From Rhodospirillales bacterium (GTDB taxonomy: Bacteria > Pseudomonadota > Alphaproteobacteria > Rhodospirillales > Casp-alpha2), in the NCBI GenBank assembly GCA_018662225.1, contig JABJGO010000022.1, positions 1-50,046 of the forward strand: 50,046 nucleotides of DNA. Direction: 5' to 3'. Every line of letters starts with the position of its first letter. Positions within the stretch are counted from its first letter, which is position 1. Shown here piece after piece: positions 41,544 to 50,046 of the stretch. Below the pieces are notes generated by a model that saw nothing but the letters and a program-made list of their open reading frames with translations, did not search any database and was not told where the DNA came from. The position numbers and the translations under genes were made by a program.

Positions 41544-42491
41544 ATGAATGAAAATCACTCAATTCCCTATCTTTCTGAGGACGTACTTTCAGGGCTGGGC
41601 ATTACGACAACAGATGTCATCTACAGCATTGAAACTTTCATAACCGGGAGTGCCAATGGAACTGTATGGAGTGCGCCAAAGGCTGTAATAACACCACCAG
41701 ACGGACGATACATGATGGCAGCCCTAGCGGCAGCAGATGATCCTGCATTTTTGGCTGTTAAGACCGTCGTGTTGAACCCTCGTAACACAGACCGTGGCCT
41801 TCCTCAGATAAATGGGCTTGTCACTATGTTGGATAGTGAAACAGGTTTGCCTGTTGCGATACTCGACGGAAATTGGATCACGGCGGTACGAACAGCCGGG
41901 TTAAGTGCTGTTGCTGCGAAGCATATGGCGAACCCTAATGCATCCATTGCAGCGTTTGTAGGGTGCGGCGTACAGGCCCGAAGCCACCTGCAAACTTTTA
42001 CCGACATGTTTCCATTGGATGGGATTAGGGTATTTGGGCGTGGACAGGCGAATATAGATAGCTTGTGCAAGTTAGCCGGTGACCTTGGGTTGTCATCCCG
42101 GATATGTGCATCAGGCGAGGATGCCATCAAAAATGCCGATCTGATTATAACATCCATTACCGCTACGGGACAATCTGACCCATTTCTGGATGCAAACGTT
42201 TTGTCGCCGGGTTGTTTTGCGGCGATCACCGATCTGGGTGTGCCGTGGCATAAGAGCAGTTTTCACGCATTCGACCAACTCGCCATAGATGATACGGCCC
42301 AGGAAGCAACATTACCCAATAAACTTGCGGCACCTGAACATGTGACAGGCGATTTATCCGAGCTGGTATTAGGTAAGTTCAAAGGACGCAACCATGTTGA
42401 TGATCGAACGGCATTTGTTTTCCGTGGCCACGCCCTTGGGGACCTTGCCTTAGCGGCATTAGCTTTTCAGCGATTTAGTGAAAATAAGTGA
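41544..42491 (+). CDS. Ornithine cyclodeaminase/mu-crystallin family protein (315 aa)
   Basis: An NAD(P)-dependent enzyme of the OCD family. The substrate Lys/Arg residues appear in FLAVKTVVLNP and WITAVRTAGLSAVAAKHMA (about 73 and 116). The Rossmann motif is AAFVGCGVQARSHLQ (about 137-151), and the C-terminus DDRTAFVFRGHALGDLALAA is typical. Members act as ornithine cyclodeaminase, alanine dehydrogenase, ketimine reductase or in siderophore precursor synthesis; the sequence does not decide. Start ATG 41544. The gene stands alone between the ZIP-like and ACR3 genes. Confidence 0.85.
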   Translation: MNENHSIPYLSEDVLSGLGITTTDVIYSIETFITGSANGTVWSAPKAVITPPDGRYMMAALAAADDPAFLAVKTVVLNPRNTDRGLPQINGLVTMLDSETGLPVAILDGNWITAVRTAGLSAVAAKHMANPNASIAAFVGCGVQARSHLQTFTDMFPLDGIRVFGRGQANIDSLCKLAGDLGLSSRICASGEDAIKNADLIITSITATGQSDPFLDANVLSPGCFAAITDLGVPWHKSSFHAFDQLAIDDTAQEATLPNKLAAPEHVTGDLSELVLGKFKGRNHVDDRTAFVFRGHALGDLALAALAFQRFSENK

Positions 42492-42594
42492 TCCCCAACA
42501 CAAGCATGATGCCCGCTTTGGGTCCAGGCTGTGTCAGAACGTTTCCGGATTTGCCCATATTGACCGTCTTTAAACACTTCCGCTGATAGTCGTA

Positions 42595-42623
42595 TGTTCA
42601 TCAGTGATATGACGTCTTATAAT
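42595..42623 (+). promoter_or_regulatory. Weak promoter candidate upstream of the ACR3 gene
   Basis: A perfect TATAAT (42618-42623) with a poor TGTTCA -35 box 17 bases upstream. It is about 80 bases before the ACR3 start. Confidence 0.35.
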
Positions 42624-42653
42624 CCAAATAAAATGACCACACTAATTTGAAAC

Positions 42654-42672
42654 GCACCCCTCTCGTGGGTGC
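42654..42672. promoter_or_regulatory. Hairpin in the ACR3 leader
   Basis: GCACCC and GGGTGC, perfect 6-bp arms with a 7-base loop, 30 bases before the ACR3 start. No U-run. It could be an operator or a leader hairpin; it does not resemble a known ArsR box. Confidence 0.35.
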
Positions 42673-42701
42673 AAATAGTACAGCCTTAGGATTTTTGTAT
42701 T

Positions 42702-43760
42702 TTGCATTCGGATGCCGCCAGTACCGACGCCCCCGCCCCCGTAATGGGACTGTTTGAACGCTGGCTATCGCTTTGGGTTGGCGCCGCTATTATCGCCGGA
42801 GTCGGCCTCGGCATACTCTCTCCTGATCTATTTCAATTCATCGCGTCGCTCGAATATGCAAACGTCAACTTTGTCGTTGCTGTTCTCATTTGGGTGATGA
42901 TCTACCCGATGATGGTGAACGTGGATTTTTCCAGCCTGTCTCATATCGGTGATCGCCCCAAGGGCTTGATCATCACGCTGGTGGTAAATTGGCTTATCAA
43001 GCCGTTTACCATGGCCGCACTTGGGGTATTTTTCTTTACCATCGTTTTCAAGGATCTCATCAATCCTGCGGATGCCAAGCAATACATTGCGGGTGTTATC
43101 TTGCTGGGAGCGGCCCCTTGCACGGCAATGGTGTTCGTGTGGAGCCAATTAACCAAGGGCGATGCGACCTATACGCTCGTCCAGGTCTCGGTGAATGACA
43201 TCATCATGATTTTTGCCTTCGCCCCCATTGTGGCTTTGTTGTTGGGGGTTACGGATATTGTCGTGCCGTGGGAGACTCTTTTAACGTCTGTCATCATGTA
43301 TGTTCTAATCCCCCTTGTGGCCGGCGCCATAACACGAAAGCTGTTATTATCTGGTGGCACCGCCCACATTGATAAGTTCACCGGAAAACTGAAGCCGTTT
43401 TCAATTGTTGGTCTTTTGACAACTGTGGTTCTTTTGTTTGGGTTTCAGGGCGGTGTCATCATTGGCAAACCGCTTCTCATATTGCTGATCGCTGTGCCAC
43501 TGATTATTCAGACTTACGGTATTTTCCTGATCGCATACGTCGCCGCATGGCGTTGGAAGGTTCCTTTCAATGTTGCCGCGCCCTGTGCATTGATTGGATC
43601 GTCGAATTTTTTCGAGTTGGCCGTGGCTGTAGCCATCAGCCTGTTTGGACTACATTCTGGTGCCGCGTTAGCGACGGTTGTTGGCGTGCTGGTAGAAGTA
43701 CCCGTGATGTTATCCCTGGTGGCAATCGCGAACAGGACCAAGAAATACTTCCCTGCCTGA
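42702..43760 (+). CDS. ACR3-family arsenite efflux protein (352 aa)
   Basis: A ten-helix bile-acid/arsenite-family exporter. Signatures are [20 protein letters not shown] at the start, [28 protein letters not shown] with the key Cys of helix 4, and [18 protein letters not shown] with the Asn/Glu of helix 9. It pumps arsenite out. Start is TTG 42702 (AGG site 11 bases upstream) or ATG 42744, just before the usual GLFER start. There is no arsR, arsC or arsH beside it, which is unusual for an ars pump. Confidence 0.9.
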   Translation: MHSDAASTDAPAPVMGLFERWLSLWVGAAIIAGVGLGILSPDLFQFIASLEYANVNFVVAVLIWVMIYPMMVNVDFSSLSHIGDRPKGLIITLVVNWLIKPFTMAALGVFFFTIVFKDLINPADAKQYIAGVILLGAAPCTAMVFVWSQLTKGDATYTLVQVSVNDIIMIFAFAPIVALLLGVTDIVVPWETLLTSVIMYVLIPLVAGAITRKLLLSGGTAHIDKFTGKLKPFSIVGLLTTVVLLFGFQGGVIIGKPLLILLIAVPLIIQTYGIFLIAYVAAWRWKVPFNVAAPCALIGSSNFFELAVAVAISLFGLHSGAALATVVGVLVEVPVMLSLVAIANRTKKYFPA

Positions 43761-43894
43761 TCTAACGGAACCGGCGGTGTGGCGCTGGTTAGCACTGTGC
43801 TGAATCCGCTTTGGGTGCACCAAGAGCAAGCTGTTACATATCAATAGTGTAGTTTGGGTGGACTTAGGCCCGGTTCAGGCCATATTGTCCGGCC

Positions 43895-44737
43895 ATGAGC
43901 AACTTAGAATTCAGCAAGATGCACGGTCTCGGTAATGACTTCGTGGTGTTTGACGGGCGGGTGAAAAATCCCGGACTGTCCGCTGCGGCTATTCGCGCCG
44001 TTTCCAACCGCTATACCGGCGTGGGGTGTGACCAGCTTATCGTGCTGGAGCCATCGAAGAACGCTGATGTGTTCATGCGAATTTTTAATGCGGATGGCGA
44101 TGAGTCCGGTGCCTGTGGCAATGCTACGCGGTGTATTGGCGCGCAGATGATTGATGAGCTGGGCCGTGACAAGGTTGTCATTGAAACGATTTCCGGCCTG
44201 TTGGAAACGGAACAGGCATCCGGCGGGCGTATCAGTGTGGATATGGGGCCTGCCAATCTGGATTGGCAGGATATTCCGCTGGCCAGTGAAACAGACACGC
44301 TTCATTTACCCATTGAGATTAATGGTTTGCGTGATCCCGTGGCTGTCAACGTGGGCAACCCGCACATGGTTTTCTTTGTGGATGATGCCAGCGTGTGCCC
44401 TATCGATGAATTTGGTTTCCAGCTTGAACGCCACGCCCTGTTCCCTGAACGCACAAATGTTCAGATGGCTGAGGTTCTGGGCTATGACCGTATCCGCCTG
44501 AAAACATGGGAACGCGGTGTGGGCCGAACACTGGCGTCCGGGTCCAGCGCCTGTGCCACCCTGGTGGCGGCACACCGCCGCGATCTTTGTGGCCGAACGG
44601 CAGACGTGATCGCCGATGGTGGCACGCTGTCGATTGCGTGGCGTGACGATAACCATGTGGTTCAGACCGGTCCCCACGCGGTGAGCTATCGTGGTACGAT
44701 TGATCCCGGTCAGCTTGATCAGGAACCGTCGACATGA
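43895..44737 (+). CDS. dapF: Diaminopimelate epimerase with Ser at one catalytic Cys position (280 aa)
   Basis: DapF interconverts LL- and meso-diaminopimelate for lysine and peptidoglycan. The symmetric halves and FSKMHGLGNDFVVFD, ESGACGNATRC (catalytic Cys74), NVGNPHMVFFV and WERGVGRTLASGSSACATLV are visible. The second catalytic Cys normally stands in TxACGTGACA; here that position is Ser215 (TLASGSS), with the nearest Cys at 220. The protein is otherwise full length and in the conserved order dapF-mtaB-ftsY. Its stop overlaps mtaB by 4 bases. Confidence 0.92.
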   Translation: MSNLEFSKMHGLGNDFVVFDGRVKNPGLSAAAIRAVSNRYTGVGCDQLIVLEPSKNADVFMRIFNADGDESGACGNATRCIGAQMIDELGRDKVVIETISGLLETEQASGGRISVDMGPANLDWQDIPLASETDTLHLPIEINGLRDPVAVNVGNPHMVFFVDDASVCPIDEFGFQLERHALFPERTNVQMAEVLGYDRIRLKTWERGVGRTLASGSSACATLVAAHRRDLCGRTADVIADGGTLSIAWRDDNHVVQTGPHAVSYRGTIDPGQLDQEPST

Positions 44738-45993
44738 GCGCGCGCCCAACCAATACACAGGTCATCACACTGGGTTGTCGGCTCAATGCGTTCGAATCTG
44801 AAATGATGCGCGAGCATGGCGCTGAGCAGGGTTTCGATGATGCGGTGATTATCAACACCTGTACTGTCACAGCCGAAGCCGAGCGCCAGTCGCGCCAGAC
44901 CGTGCGCCGCGCCGTGCGCGATAACCCAAACGCTAAAATCGTGGTGACGGGCTGTGCGGCGCAACTGGACCCGGAAGGCTTTGCCGCCATCGACGGTGTG
45001 GACCGGGTTATCGGCAACGCAGAAAAACTGAAACCGGCTTCGTTCGGCGTGGGTGATCACCCGGCGGTCGAGGTTGCCGATATTATGACCGTCACGGAAA
45101 CCGCACCCCATCTGATCAATGGCTTTGACGGACGGTCGCGGGCTTTCATTCAAATTCAACAGGGCTGCGATCATCGCTGCACATTCTGTATCATTCCCTT
45201 CGCCCGTGGTCCCAATCGTAGCGTACCCGCAGGGGCTATTGCCGAGCAGATCAGAAAGCTCGTCGCCGCCGGGTTTGGTGAGATCGTTCTAACGGGTGTG
45301 GATATTGCATCCTATGGCGGCGACCTGCCCGGTAAGCCGTCACTGGGTGAACTGGTCCGCCGCTTGCTGGCCGCCGTTCCTGAATTACCCCGGTTGCGTT
45401 TAAGCTCTATCGATCCGGCTGTGATGGATGATGCCCTGTTCCAGGCTCTGGCCGAAGAAGATCGCCTGATGCCACATCTGCACTTAAGTCTTCAGGCCAT
45501 GGACGATATGGTGCTGAAACGCATGAAGCGCCGACATTCGGTTGCTGGTGCCCTTGCCTTTGCTGAACGCGCCCGTAAGGTGCGACCCGATGTGGTGTTT
45601 GGCGCGGACATCATTGCGGGCTTTCCCACGGAAACGGACGAGATGTTTCAGGCCACCGTGGATAATTTGAAAAAACTGGGCGTGACCTATTACCATGTCT
45701 TCTCTTATTCCGAACGTCCGGGCACGCCAGCCGCCAATATGCCAGCCGTGCCAAAACCTGTCCGTAAAGAACGGGCTGAGATTTTGCGCCGGGTGGGTGA
45801 CGAAGCGCTGTCCGAATATCTCGGTACCCTCGCCGGATCAGTTGCCCAGGTTCTGATCGAAAAGGATGGTACCGGGTTCAGCGAGCATTATGCGCCGGTT
45901 CTGGTCAGCGATGATCCGACACCCGGTTCCATCGTGCGCGCCCATGTGGATAAATTCGACAACGAGCGGCTGTACGCCTCTTTAGCAGCTTAG
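44734..45993 (+). CDS. mtaB: tRNA threonylcarbamoyladenosine methylthiotransferase MtaB (419 aa)
   Basis: This radical-SAM enzyme adds a methylthio group to t6A37 of tRNA. The N-terminal UPF0004 domain has Cys in LGCRLNAFES, NTCTVTAEAE and TGCAAQL, which bind the auxiliary cluster. The radical-SAM cluster is CDHRCTFC, followed by TGVDIASYG, SSIDP and the TRAM-like C-terminus. Its ATG overlaps the dapF stop, and the gene precedes ftsY by 17 bp. Confidence 0.95.
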   Translation: MSARPTNTQVITLGCRLNAFESEMMREHGAEQGFDDAVIINTCTVTAEAERQSRQTVRRAVRDNPNAKIVVTGCAAQLDPEGFAAIDGVDRVIGNAEKLKPASFGVGDHPAVEVADIMTVTETAPHLINGFDGRSRAFIQIQQGCDHRCTFCIIPFARGPNRSVPAGAIAEQIRKLVAAGFGEIVLTGVDIASYGGDLPGKPSLGELVRRLLAAVPELPRLRLSSIDPAVMDDALFQALAEEDRLMPHLHLSLQAMDDMVLKRMKRRHSVAGALAFAERARKVRPDVVFGADIIAGFPTETDEMFQATVDNLKKLGVTYYHVFSYSERPGTPAANMPAVPKPVRKERAEILRRVGDEALSEYLGTLAGSVAQVLIEKDGTGFSEHYAPVLVSDDPTPGSIVRAHVDKFDNERLYASLAA

Positions 45994-46010
45994 TGGGGGC
46001 GGCTTGATCC

Positions 46011-46928
46011 ATGGGTTGGCTTGATCGACTGAAAACGGGGCTGGGACGCACCACTGAAAAACTGAGCGGCGGTATTACCGAACTGTTTCGCGGTCGCAAA
46101 CTGGACCGCGCTGCGTTGGATGAGCTGGAAGAATTGCTGATCACCGCAGACATGGGGGTTTCCACCGCCACACGCCTGACCGATGCCTTGGCGAAAACAA
46201 AATTTGATCAGGAAGTTTCGGCTGATGAAATCCGCGCCACGCTGGCTGGGGAAATAGCGGCCATTCTGGAACCTGTGACCAAGCCATTGGAAATCGACAC
46301 ATCCCACAAACCATTTGTGGTCCTCATGTGCGGCGTGAACGGCTCAGGCAAGACCACCACCATGGGCAAGATGGCCAAGCTTTACAAAGAACAGGGGCAT
46401 GCCGTCATGCTGGCGGCTGGCGATACGTTCCGCGCTGCCGCCATTGAACAGCTTCAGGTTTGGGGCGAACGGGCGGATTGTCCGGTCATCGCCCATGATC
46501 AGGGATCAGACGCCGCATCACTGGCATTTGATGCCATGGGCCAGGCTCGGGATGCTGGCAGTGATATTTTGATGATCGATACGGCGGGCCGTTTGCAAAA
46601 CAAAAACAATCTCATGGACGAGTTGAAAAAAATTATCCGGGTGATCAAGAAGCAGGACGAGACCGCGCCGCACGCTGTTCTATTGGTGCTGGATTCCACC
46701 GTGGGACAGAACGCTCATTCGCAGGTCGAGGTATTCAGCGACATGGTGGATGTGAGTGGCCTGATTATGACCAAGCTGGACGGTACTGCCAAGGGTGGCG
46801 TTGTGGTGGGGCTGGCTGAGAAGTTTGGCCTGCCGGTTCACGCCATCGGTGTGGGCGAAAGTGTGGAAGATTTGCGCCCGTTTGATGCCAGGGAATTTGC
46901 AGACAGCATGATGGGCCTCTCGTCATGA
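46011..46928 (+). CDS. ftsY: Signal recognition particle receptor FtsY (305 aa)
   Basis: FtsY is the membrane-associated GTPase that docks the SRP. A short N-terminus precedes the N domain (RAALDELEELLITADMGV). The GTPase domain follows: CGVNGSGKTTTMGKMAKLY, DTFRAAAIEQLQ, DTAGRLQNK, TKLDGTAKGG and the end GVGESVEDLRPFDA. It lacks the long acidic N-terminal A domain of E. coli FtsY, as usual in alphaproteobacteria. Confidence 0.96.
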   Translation: MGWLDRLKTGLGRTTEKLSGGITELFRGRKLDRAALDELEELLITADMGVSTATRLTDALAKTKFDQEVSADEIRATLAGEIAAILEPVTKPLEIDTSHKPFVVLMCGVNGSGKTTTMGKMAKLYKEQGHAVMLAAGDTFRAAAIEQLQVWGERADCPVIAHDQGSDAASLAFDAMGQARDAGSDILMIDTAGRLQNKNNLMDELKKIIRVIKKQDETAPHAVLLVLDSTVGQNAHSQVEVFSDMVDVSGLIMTKLDGTAKGGVVVGLAEKFGLPVHAIGVGESVEDLRPFDAREFADSMMGLSS

Positions 46929-46945
46929 TAGATATGTCATAACGG

Positions 46946-47797
46946 ATGGCGCTTGAACCCCACCTGATTGCCATCGTGATTTTTGCGGCCCTGATGCACG
47001 CCACATGGAATGCACTGGTGAAGGTCAGCGGTGACAGGTTCTTCACCATGGCTGCCCTCATGGGGACAGGCACCATAATATTGATCCCAGCCTTGTTTTA
47101 TGTGGATTGGCCCACGGCCGAGGCCTGGCCGTATCTGTTGGTGTCGTCGTTGTTGCATCTGGGCTATTTCGGGGTGCTGATTTTCTCGTACCGATTTGGT
47201 GATTTGAGCGCTGTGTACCCGGTTGCGCGGGGCAGTTCACCTGTCTTGATCGCGGTTGGGGCTTACCTGTTCGCGGCACAATCGATCAGCATGAGTGCGG
47301 CATTGGGCTTGGCCCTCGCCAGTGGCGGCATGTGCCTGTTCGCGTTCGAAAAAGGTCTGCCGACCCGCCACCTTATGAAGCCATTGTTGATGGCGCTGAC
47401 GGTAGGCGTTTTCATTGCGTCTTATACCGTGGTGGACGGCATCGGTTTACGGTACTCGTCCAGCGCGTTCAGCTACATCGCTTGGTTGTCATTTCTGGAT
47501 GGCATTCCGCTTATGGCGTGGGCCTTTATTTTTCAAGGTAATGCATTTCGAACGTACCTGCGCACCGATGGGCGAAAGGCTATGGTGGGCGGTGTGTTCT
47601 CGCTTGCCGCTTACGCGTTAGTTCTTTACGTGCTGAGTATCGGCTCCATGGCCCATGTGTCAGCGTTGCGTGAAACGTCTGTGCTGTTTGCGGTGGTGCT
47701 GGGTGCCGTGACATTGAAAGAACGGTTCGGTGCCATACGCTGGGTCGCCGCCATTGCCATCGTCACCGGGGTGGTTACGATGCACGTAGTAGGATAA
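46946..47797 (+). CDS. DMT/EamA-family permease (283 aa)
   Basis: Ten hydrophobic segments in two EamA repeats: residues about 5-140 begin AALMHATWNALVKVSGDRFF, and the second repeat starts near 148 and ends in TLKERFGAIRWVAAIAIVTGV, a typical EamA end. Drug/metabolite transporters of this type export amino acids or other small metabolites; the substrate is unknown. It starts 17 bp after ftsY and precedes the amidase by 11 bp. Confidence 0.85.
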   Translation: MALEPHLIAIVIFAALMHATWNALVKVSGDRFFTMAALMGTGTIILIPALFYVDWPTAEAWPYLLVSSLLHLGYFGVLIFSYRFGDLSAVYPVARGSSPVLIAVGAYLFAAQSISMSAALGLALASGGMCLFAFEKGLPTRHLMKPLLMALTVGVFIASYTVVDGIGLRYSSSAFSYIAWLSFLDGIPLMAWAFIFQGNAFRTYLRTDGRKAMVGGVFSLAAYALVLYVLSIGSMAHVSALRETSVLFAVVLGAVTLKERFGAIRWVAAIAIVTGVVTMHVVG

Positions 47798-47808
47798 AGG
47801 GTTTTACA

Positions 47809-49215
47809 ATGACAAATACATCAACAGATTTGGCCATGTTGTCAGCGACAGAGCTGACCCGGCTTTACGCCTCAAAAGAGATTTCTCCGGTGGACGTTGC
47901 CAAGGCATGCCTCGGCCGCATTTCCGCCCATGACCATGCGGTCAACGCATTTTGTCTGGTGGATGAAGAAACCACGCTCAAAAGTGCAACTGAATCTGAG
48001 TCCCGCTGGGCCAGAGGTGAGCCGTGTGGACAGGTGGATGGCATACCGACCACCATCAAGGACTTACAGCTGACCAAAGGCTGGCCCACTCTGCGCGGCT
48101 CCAAAAGCACCAATCCGGATGGGCCGTGGGATGAAGATTCCCCGGCGGTGGCGCGACTGAAAGAAAATGGCGCTGTTTTGTTAGGGAAAACAACCACGCC
48201 AGAATTCGGCTGGAAAGGCGTAACCGATAATCCACTTACCGGTATCACCCGCAATCCATGGAATACGGGCCGTACACCCGGTGGATCATCGGGTGGCGCT
48301 GCTGTGGCCGCCGCCCTTGGTATGGGTGCGTTGCATATTGGCACAGACGGCGGTGGTTCCATCCGCATCCCGGCTTCATTTACCGGCATCTTTGGTCATA
48401 AGCCCAGCTTTGGTCGTGTACCGGCGGCCCCGCTCAGCCCCTTTGGCACCGTATCGCATATCGGTCCCATGACCCGCACCGTGGCGGACAGTGCGCTCAT
48501 GCTCAATGTTCTGGCCGAACCGGACGCGCGGGACTGGTTTAGCCTGCCCTACGATAACGCCGATTATCTGGATGGCCTGGGTGACGGCATCAAGGGTATG
48601 AAAATTGCTTACAGCCCGACGCTCGGATACGCCGAAGTGGATGCCGATGTGGCCCGTGCCGTGGATGAAGCTGTTCAGGTGTTTAGTGATCTGGGCGCCC
48701 ACGTGGAAGCGGTCGATCCCGGTTTTGATGATCCCTATGAGATTTTCGAGGCCCATTGGTATGCCGGTGCGGCAAACCTGTTGCGTGATTTCACGGATGA
48801 GCAACTGGCCATGATTGATCCGGGCCTGCGTGAGATCGCCGAAGACGGCCTGAAATACAGCCTGATGGATTATATGGCGGCGGTGAATGCACGCGGGCAA
48901 CTGGGCCAGCACATGCGCCTGTTTCATGAAAAATGGGATTTACTGATCACGCCAACATTGGCCACCAGTGCGTTTGAGGCTGGCAAAGAAATTCGCGATG
49001 GTGTGGACAAAAAACGCTGGATGGAATGGACGCCGTTCAGCATCCCCTTCAACCTGACCCAGCAACCGGCTTGCTCTGTGCCGTGTGGTTTTTCAGATGA
49101 TGGCATGCCGGTGGGCCTGCACATTGTCGGGCCCATGCATGATGATAGAATGGTACTCAGGGCCGCTGCTGCATTTGAGGCTGTCCGGCCATTCCCCATG
49201 CCTGATATGCCATGA
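47809..49215 (+). CDS. Amidase-signature family hydrolase (468 aa)
   Basis: An amidase-signature enzyme with the Ser-cisSer-Lys triad: Lys in TTIKDLQLTKG (about residue 81), GRTPGGSSGGAAVAAALGMG with the cis-Ser, and the nucleophile Ser in GTDGGGSIRIPASFTGIFG. These enzymes hydrolyse carboxamides. GatA is related, but there is no gatB or gatC here, so a catabolic amidase is more likely. Start ATG 47809. The stop overlaps the DUF924 start by 4 bases. Confidence 0.9.
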   Translation: MTNTSTDLAMLSATELTRLYASKEISPVDVAKACLGRISAHDHAVNAFCLVDEETTLKSATESESRWARGEPCGQVDGIPTTIKDLQLTKGWPTLRGSKSTNPDGPWDEDSPAVARLKENGAVLLGKTTTPEFGWKGVTDNPLTGITRNPWNTGRTPGGSSGGAAVAAALGMGALHIGTDGGGSIRIPASFTGIFGHKPSFGRVPAAPLSPFGTVSHIGPMTRTVADSALMLNVLAEPDARDWFSLPYDNADYLDGLGDGIKGMKIAYSPTLGYAEVDADVARAVDEAVQVFSDLGAHVEAVDPGFDDPYEIFEAHWYAGAANLLRDFTDEQLAMIDPGLREIAEDGLKYSLMDYMAAVNARGQLGQHMRLFHEKWDLLITPTLATSAFEAGKEIRDGVDKKRWMEWTPFSIPFNLTQQPACSVPCGFSDDGMPVGLHIVGPMHDDRMVLRAAAAFEAVRPFPMPDMP

Positions 49216-49796
49216 GCATTTCGCTACAGGAACGCGGCATCATTGATGCCATGATGGCGGTATGGTTTGGCGCACGGGACTCAGCCGAATTTGGTGAACA
49301 ACGCAAAGAATGGTGGGGTGCGTTCGAAGACTTCGATGCGGCCATTCGCGAAACCCTGTTGCCCCATGTGGGCTCTGCCGCTCGCGGCGATCTGGATCAC
49401 TGGATATCTGATGTGGATGGTGGATTGGTGCTGATCATTCTGCTCGATCAGGTGCCACGCAATATGTTTCGGGGCACAGCACAGGCTTTCGCCACCGATA
49501 CAAAGGCCGTGGAGGTTGCCCGGCAATACCTTGATCTGGGGTTTGATCAGTTGTTGCTCGCCGCACAGCGAACTTTCGCGTACCTGCCGTTTGAGCACAG
49601 CGAAAATATTGCTGATCAGGATTACTCAGTGGCGTTGTTCACTGAATTGGGTGACGCCTCCAATTTGGATTTCGCAGTACGACATCAGGAAGTAGTGGAA
49701 CGGTTTGGCCGGTTTCCCCACCGCAATGAGTTTCTGGGCCGCACAAGCACACCAGAAGAGCTTCAGTTCTTGACCCAACCGAACTCATCGTTCTAG
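49212..49796 (+). CDS. DUF924-family protein (194 aa)
   Basis: An all-helical protein of the DUF924 family, recognised by VWFGARDSAEFGEQRKEWW near the start, LIILLDQVPRNMFRGTAQAFATD (shown for its core DQVPRNMFRG), and the C-terminal FGRFPHRNEFLGRTSTPEE. Function unknown; the family is widespread and probably binds a partner or ligand. Its start overlaps the amidase stop, so the two are co-translated. Confidence 0.88.
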   Translation: MSISLQERGIIDAMMAVWFGARDSAEFGEQRKEWWGAFEDFDAAIRETLLPHVGSAARGDLDHWISDVDGGLVLIILLDQVPRNMFRGTAQAFATDTKAVEVARQYLDLGFDQLLLAAQRTFAYLPFEHSENIADQDYSVALFTELGDASNLDFAVRHQEVVERFGRFPHRNEFLGRTSTPEELQFLTQPNSSF

Positions 49797-50046
49797 CGAC
49801 AGCCTCATATGGTTTGATTCATAATGTGAGACAGTTGAAACACACAAAATTGAGAATTTGCCTGAATTTGGTACCACAGACAATGTCCGCATTGTGACGC
49901 AGAGCGGACGTGAATCACGATCTGCCAATACTTCGGTTGATGACCCTTATGTATGGACCGGCTGCAGGATGCAAGAGAGATATTGTTGGATATCGGAAGT
50001 CGCTGATATGTATCCGGCCTGTTTGATCGGCGCGCGGGCCGTGGCC
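49797..50046. other. Right-edge intergenic region
   Basis: No convincing gene ends or starts here. An ATG at 50008 with GGAAG nine bases upstream opens a frame to the edge but is too short to judge. The palindromic repeat at 49884-49911 is the only structure seen. Confidence 0.6.
49884..49911. repeat. TGTCCGC-type palindromic repeat (best copy)
   Basis: GTCCGC (49885-49890) and GCGGAC (49904-49909) are perfect 6-bp arms around 13 bases. Weaker relatives occur at 41356, 41402, about 42510 and about 43805, all intergenic, which suggests a dispersed palindromic family. Confidence 0.6.

Noticed and set aside
50008-50046. Possible gene start at the right edge
   Set aside because: Only 13 codons are visible; a GGAAG nine bases upstream is not enough to call it.

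Overview
The window reads as chromosome of a motile, probably marine alphaproteobacterium of the Rhodospirillales type (inference). The evidence is the alphaproteobacterial gene order ffh-rpsP-rimM-trmD-rplS-leuC-leuD facing dapF-mtaB-ftsY, the sodium-type MotA/MotB motor proteins, a mesaconyl-CoA hydratase with a CitE-like lyase, and a receiver protein with the YFGPDRRRR tail. Codon use is GC-rich over most of the window. Several accessory genes (7688-8440, 36278-36976, 39919-42491) look AT-richer by eye. No tRNA, rRNA or CRISPR array was seen.

Layout. 1-2025: the edge of an IS3-like element, a motA lacking its first half, an intact motB, and a hemerythrin gene. 2057-9012: an acetyltransferase and a LysR regulator, then on the other strand a methylated-amine module (MttB-family methyltransferase plus a dimethylglycine/sarcosine dehydrogenase-like enzyme). 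These are followed by a membrane-protein gene between two 31-bp direct repeats and a small exported protein. 9016-15635: mesaconyl-CoA hydratase and malyl-CoA-lyase-like genes, pdxY, a lone receiver protein, asd, an acetyltransferase, a 44-codon membrane peptide with its own terminator, and an acetylpolyamine amidohydrolase-like gene. 15644-20766: an export operon (RND/MMPL transporter, LolA-like periplasmic protein, beta-barrel) next to a TetR repressor gene with three matching palindromic operators. 20796-29037: TauD-type dioxygenase, leuB, a LuxR regulator, and a divergent operon for import and use of an amino-acid-like compound (PLP enzyme, ABC transporter, HisN-like phosphatase). 29040-34920: the housekeeping operon ffh-rpsP-rimM-trmD-rplS-leuC-leuD. 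35204-43760: a 9-kb accessory island with an Fe-S protein, a FkbM methyltransferase, a DUF1538 membrane protein with two PII-like proteins, a ZIP-like transporter carrying an internal cyclic-nucleotide-binding domain, an ornithine cyclodeaminase homologue and an ACR3 arsenite pump. 43895-49796: dapF, mtaB, ftsY, a DMT permease, an amidase and a DUF924 protein.

How it fits together. The conserved backbone (ftsY-mtaB-dapF against ffh...leuCD, leuB, asd) appears to have been opened at three points by accessory blocks. The most promising undescribed system is the DUF1538 protein with two overlapping or closely spaced PII-like genes (37323-39827). It looks like a PII-gated transporter and sits beside a second transporter that carries its own nucleotide sensor (39919-41310). 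Both candidate transporters would be controlled by small-molecule nucleotide signals.
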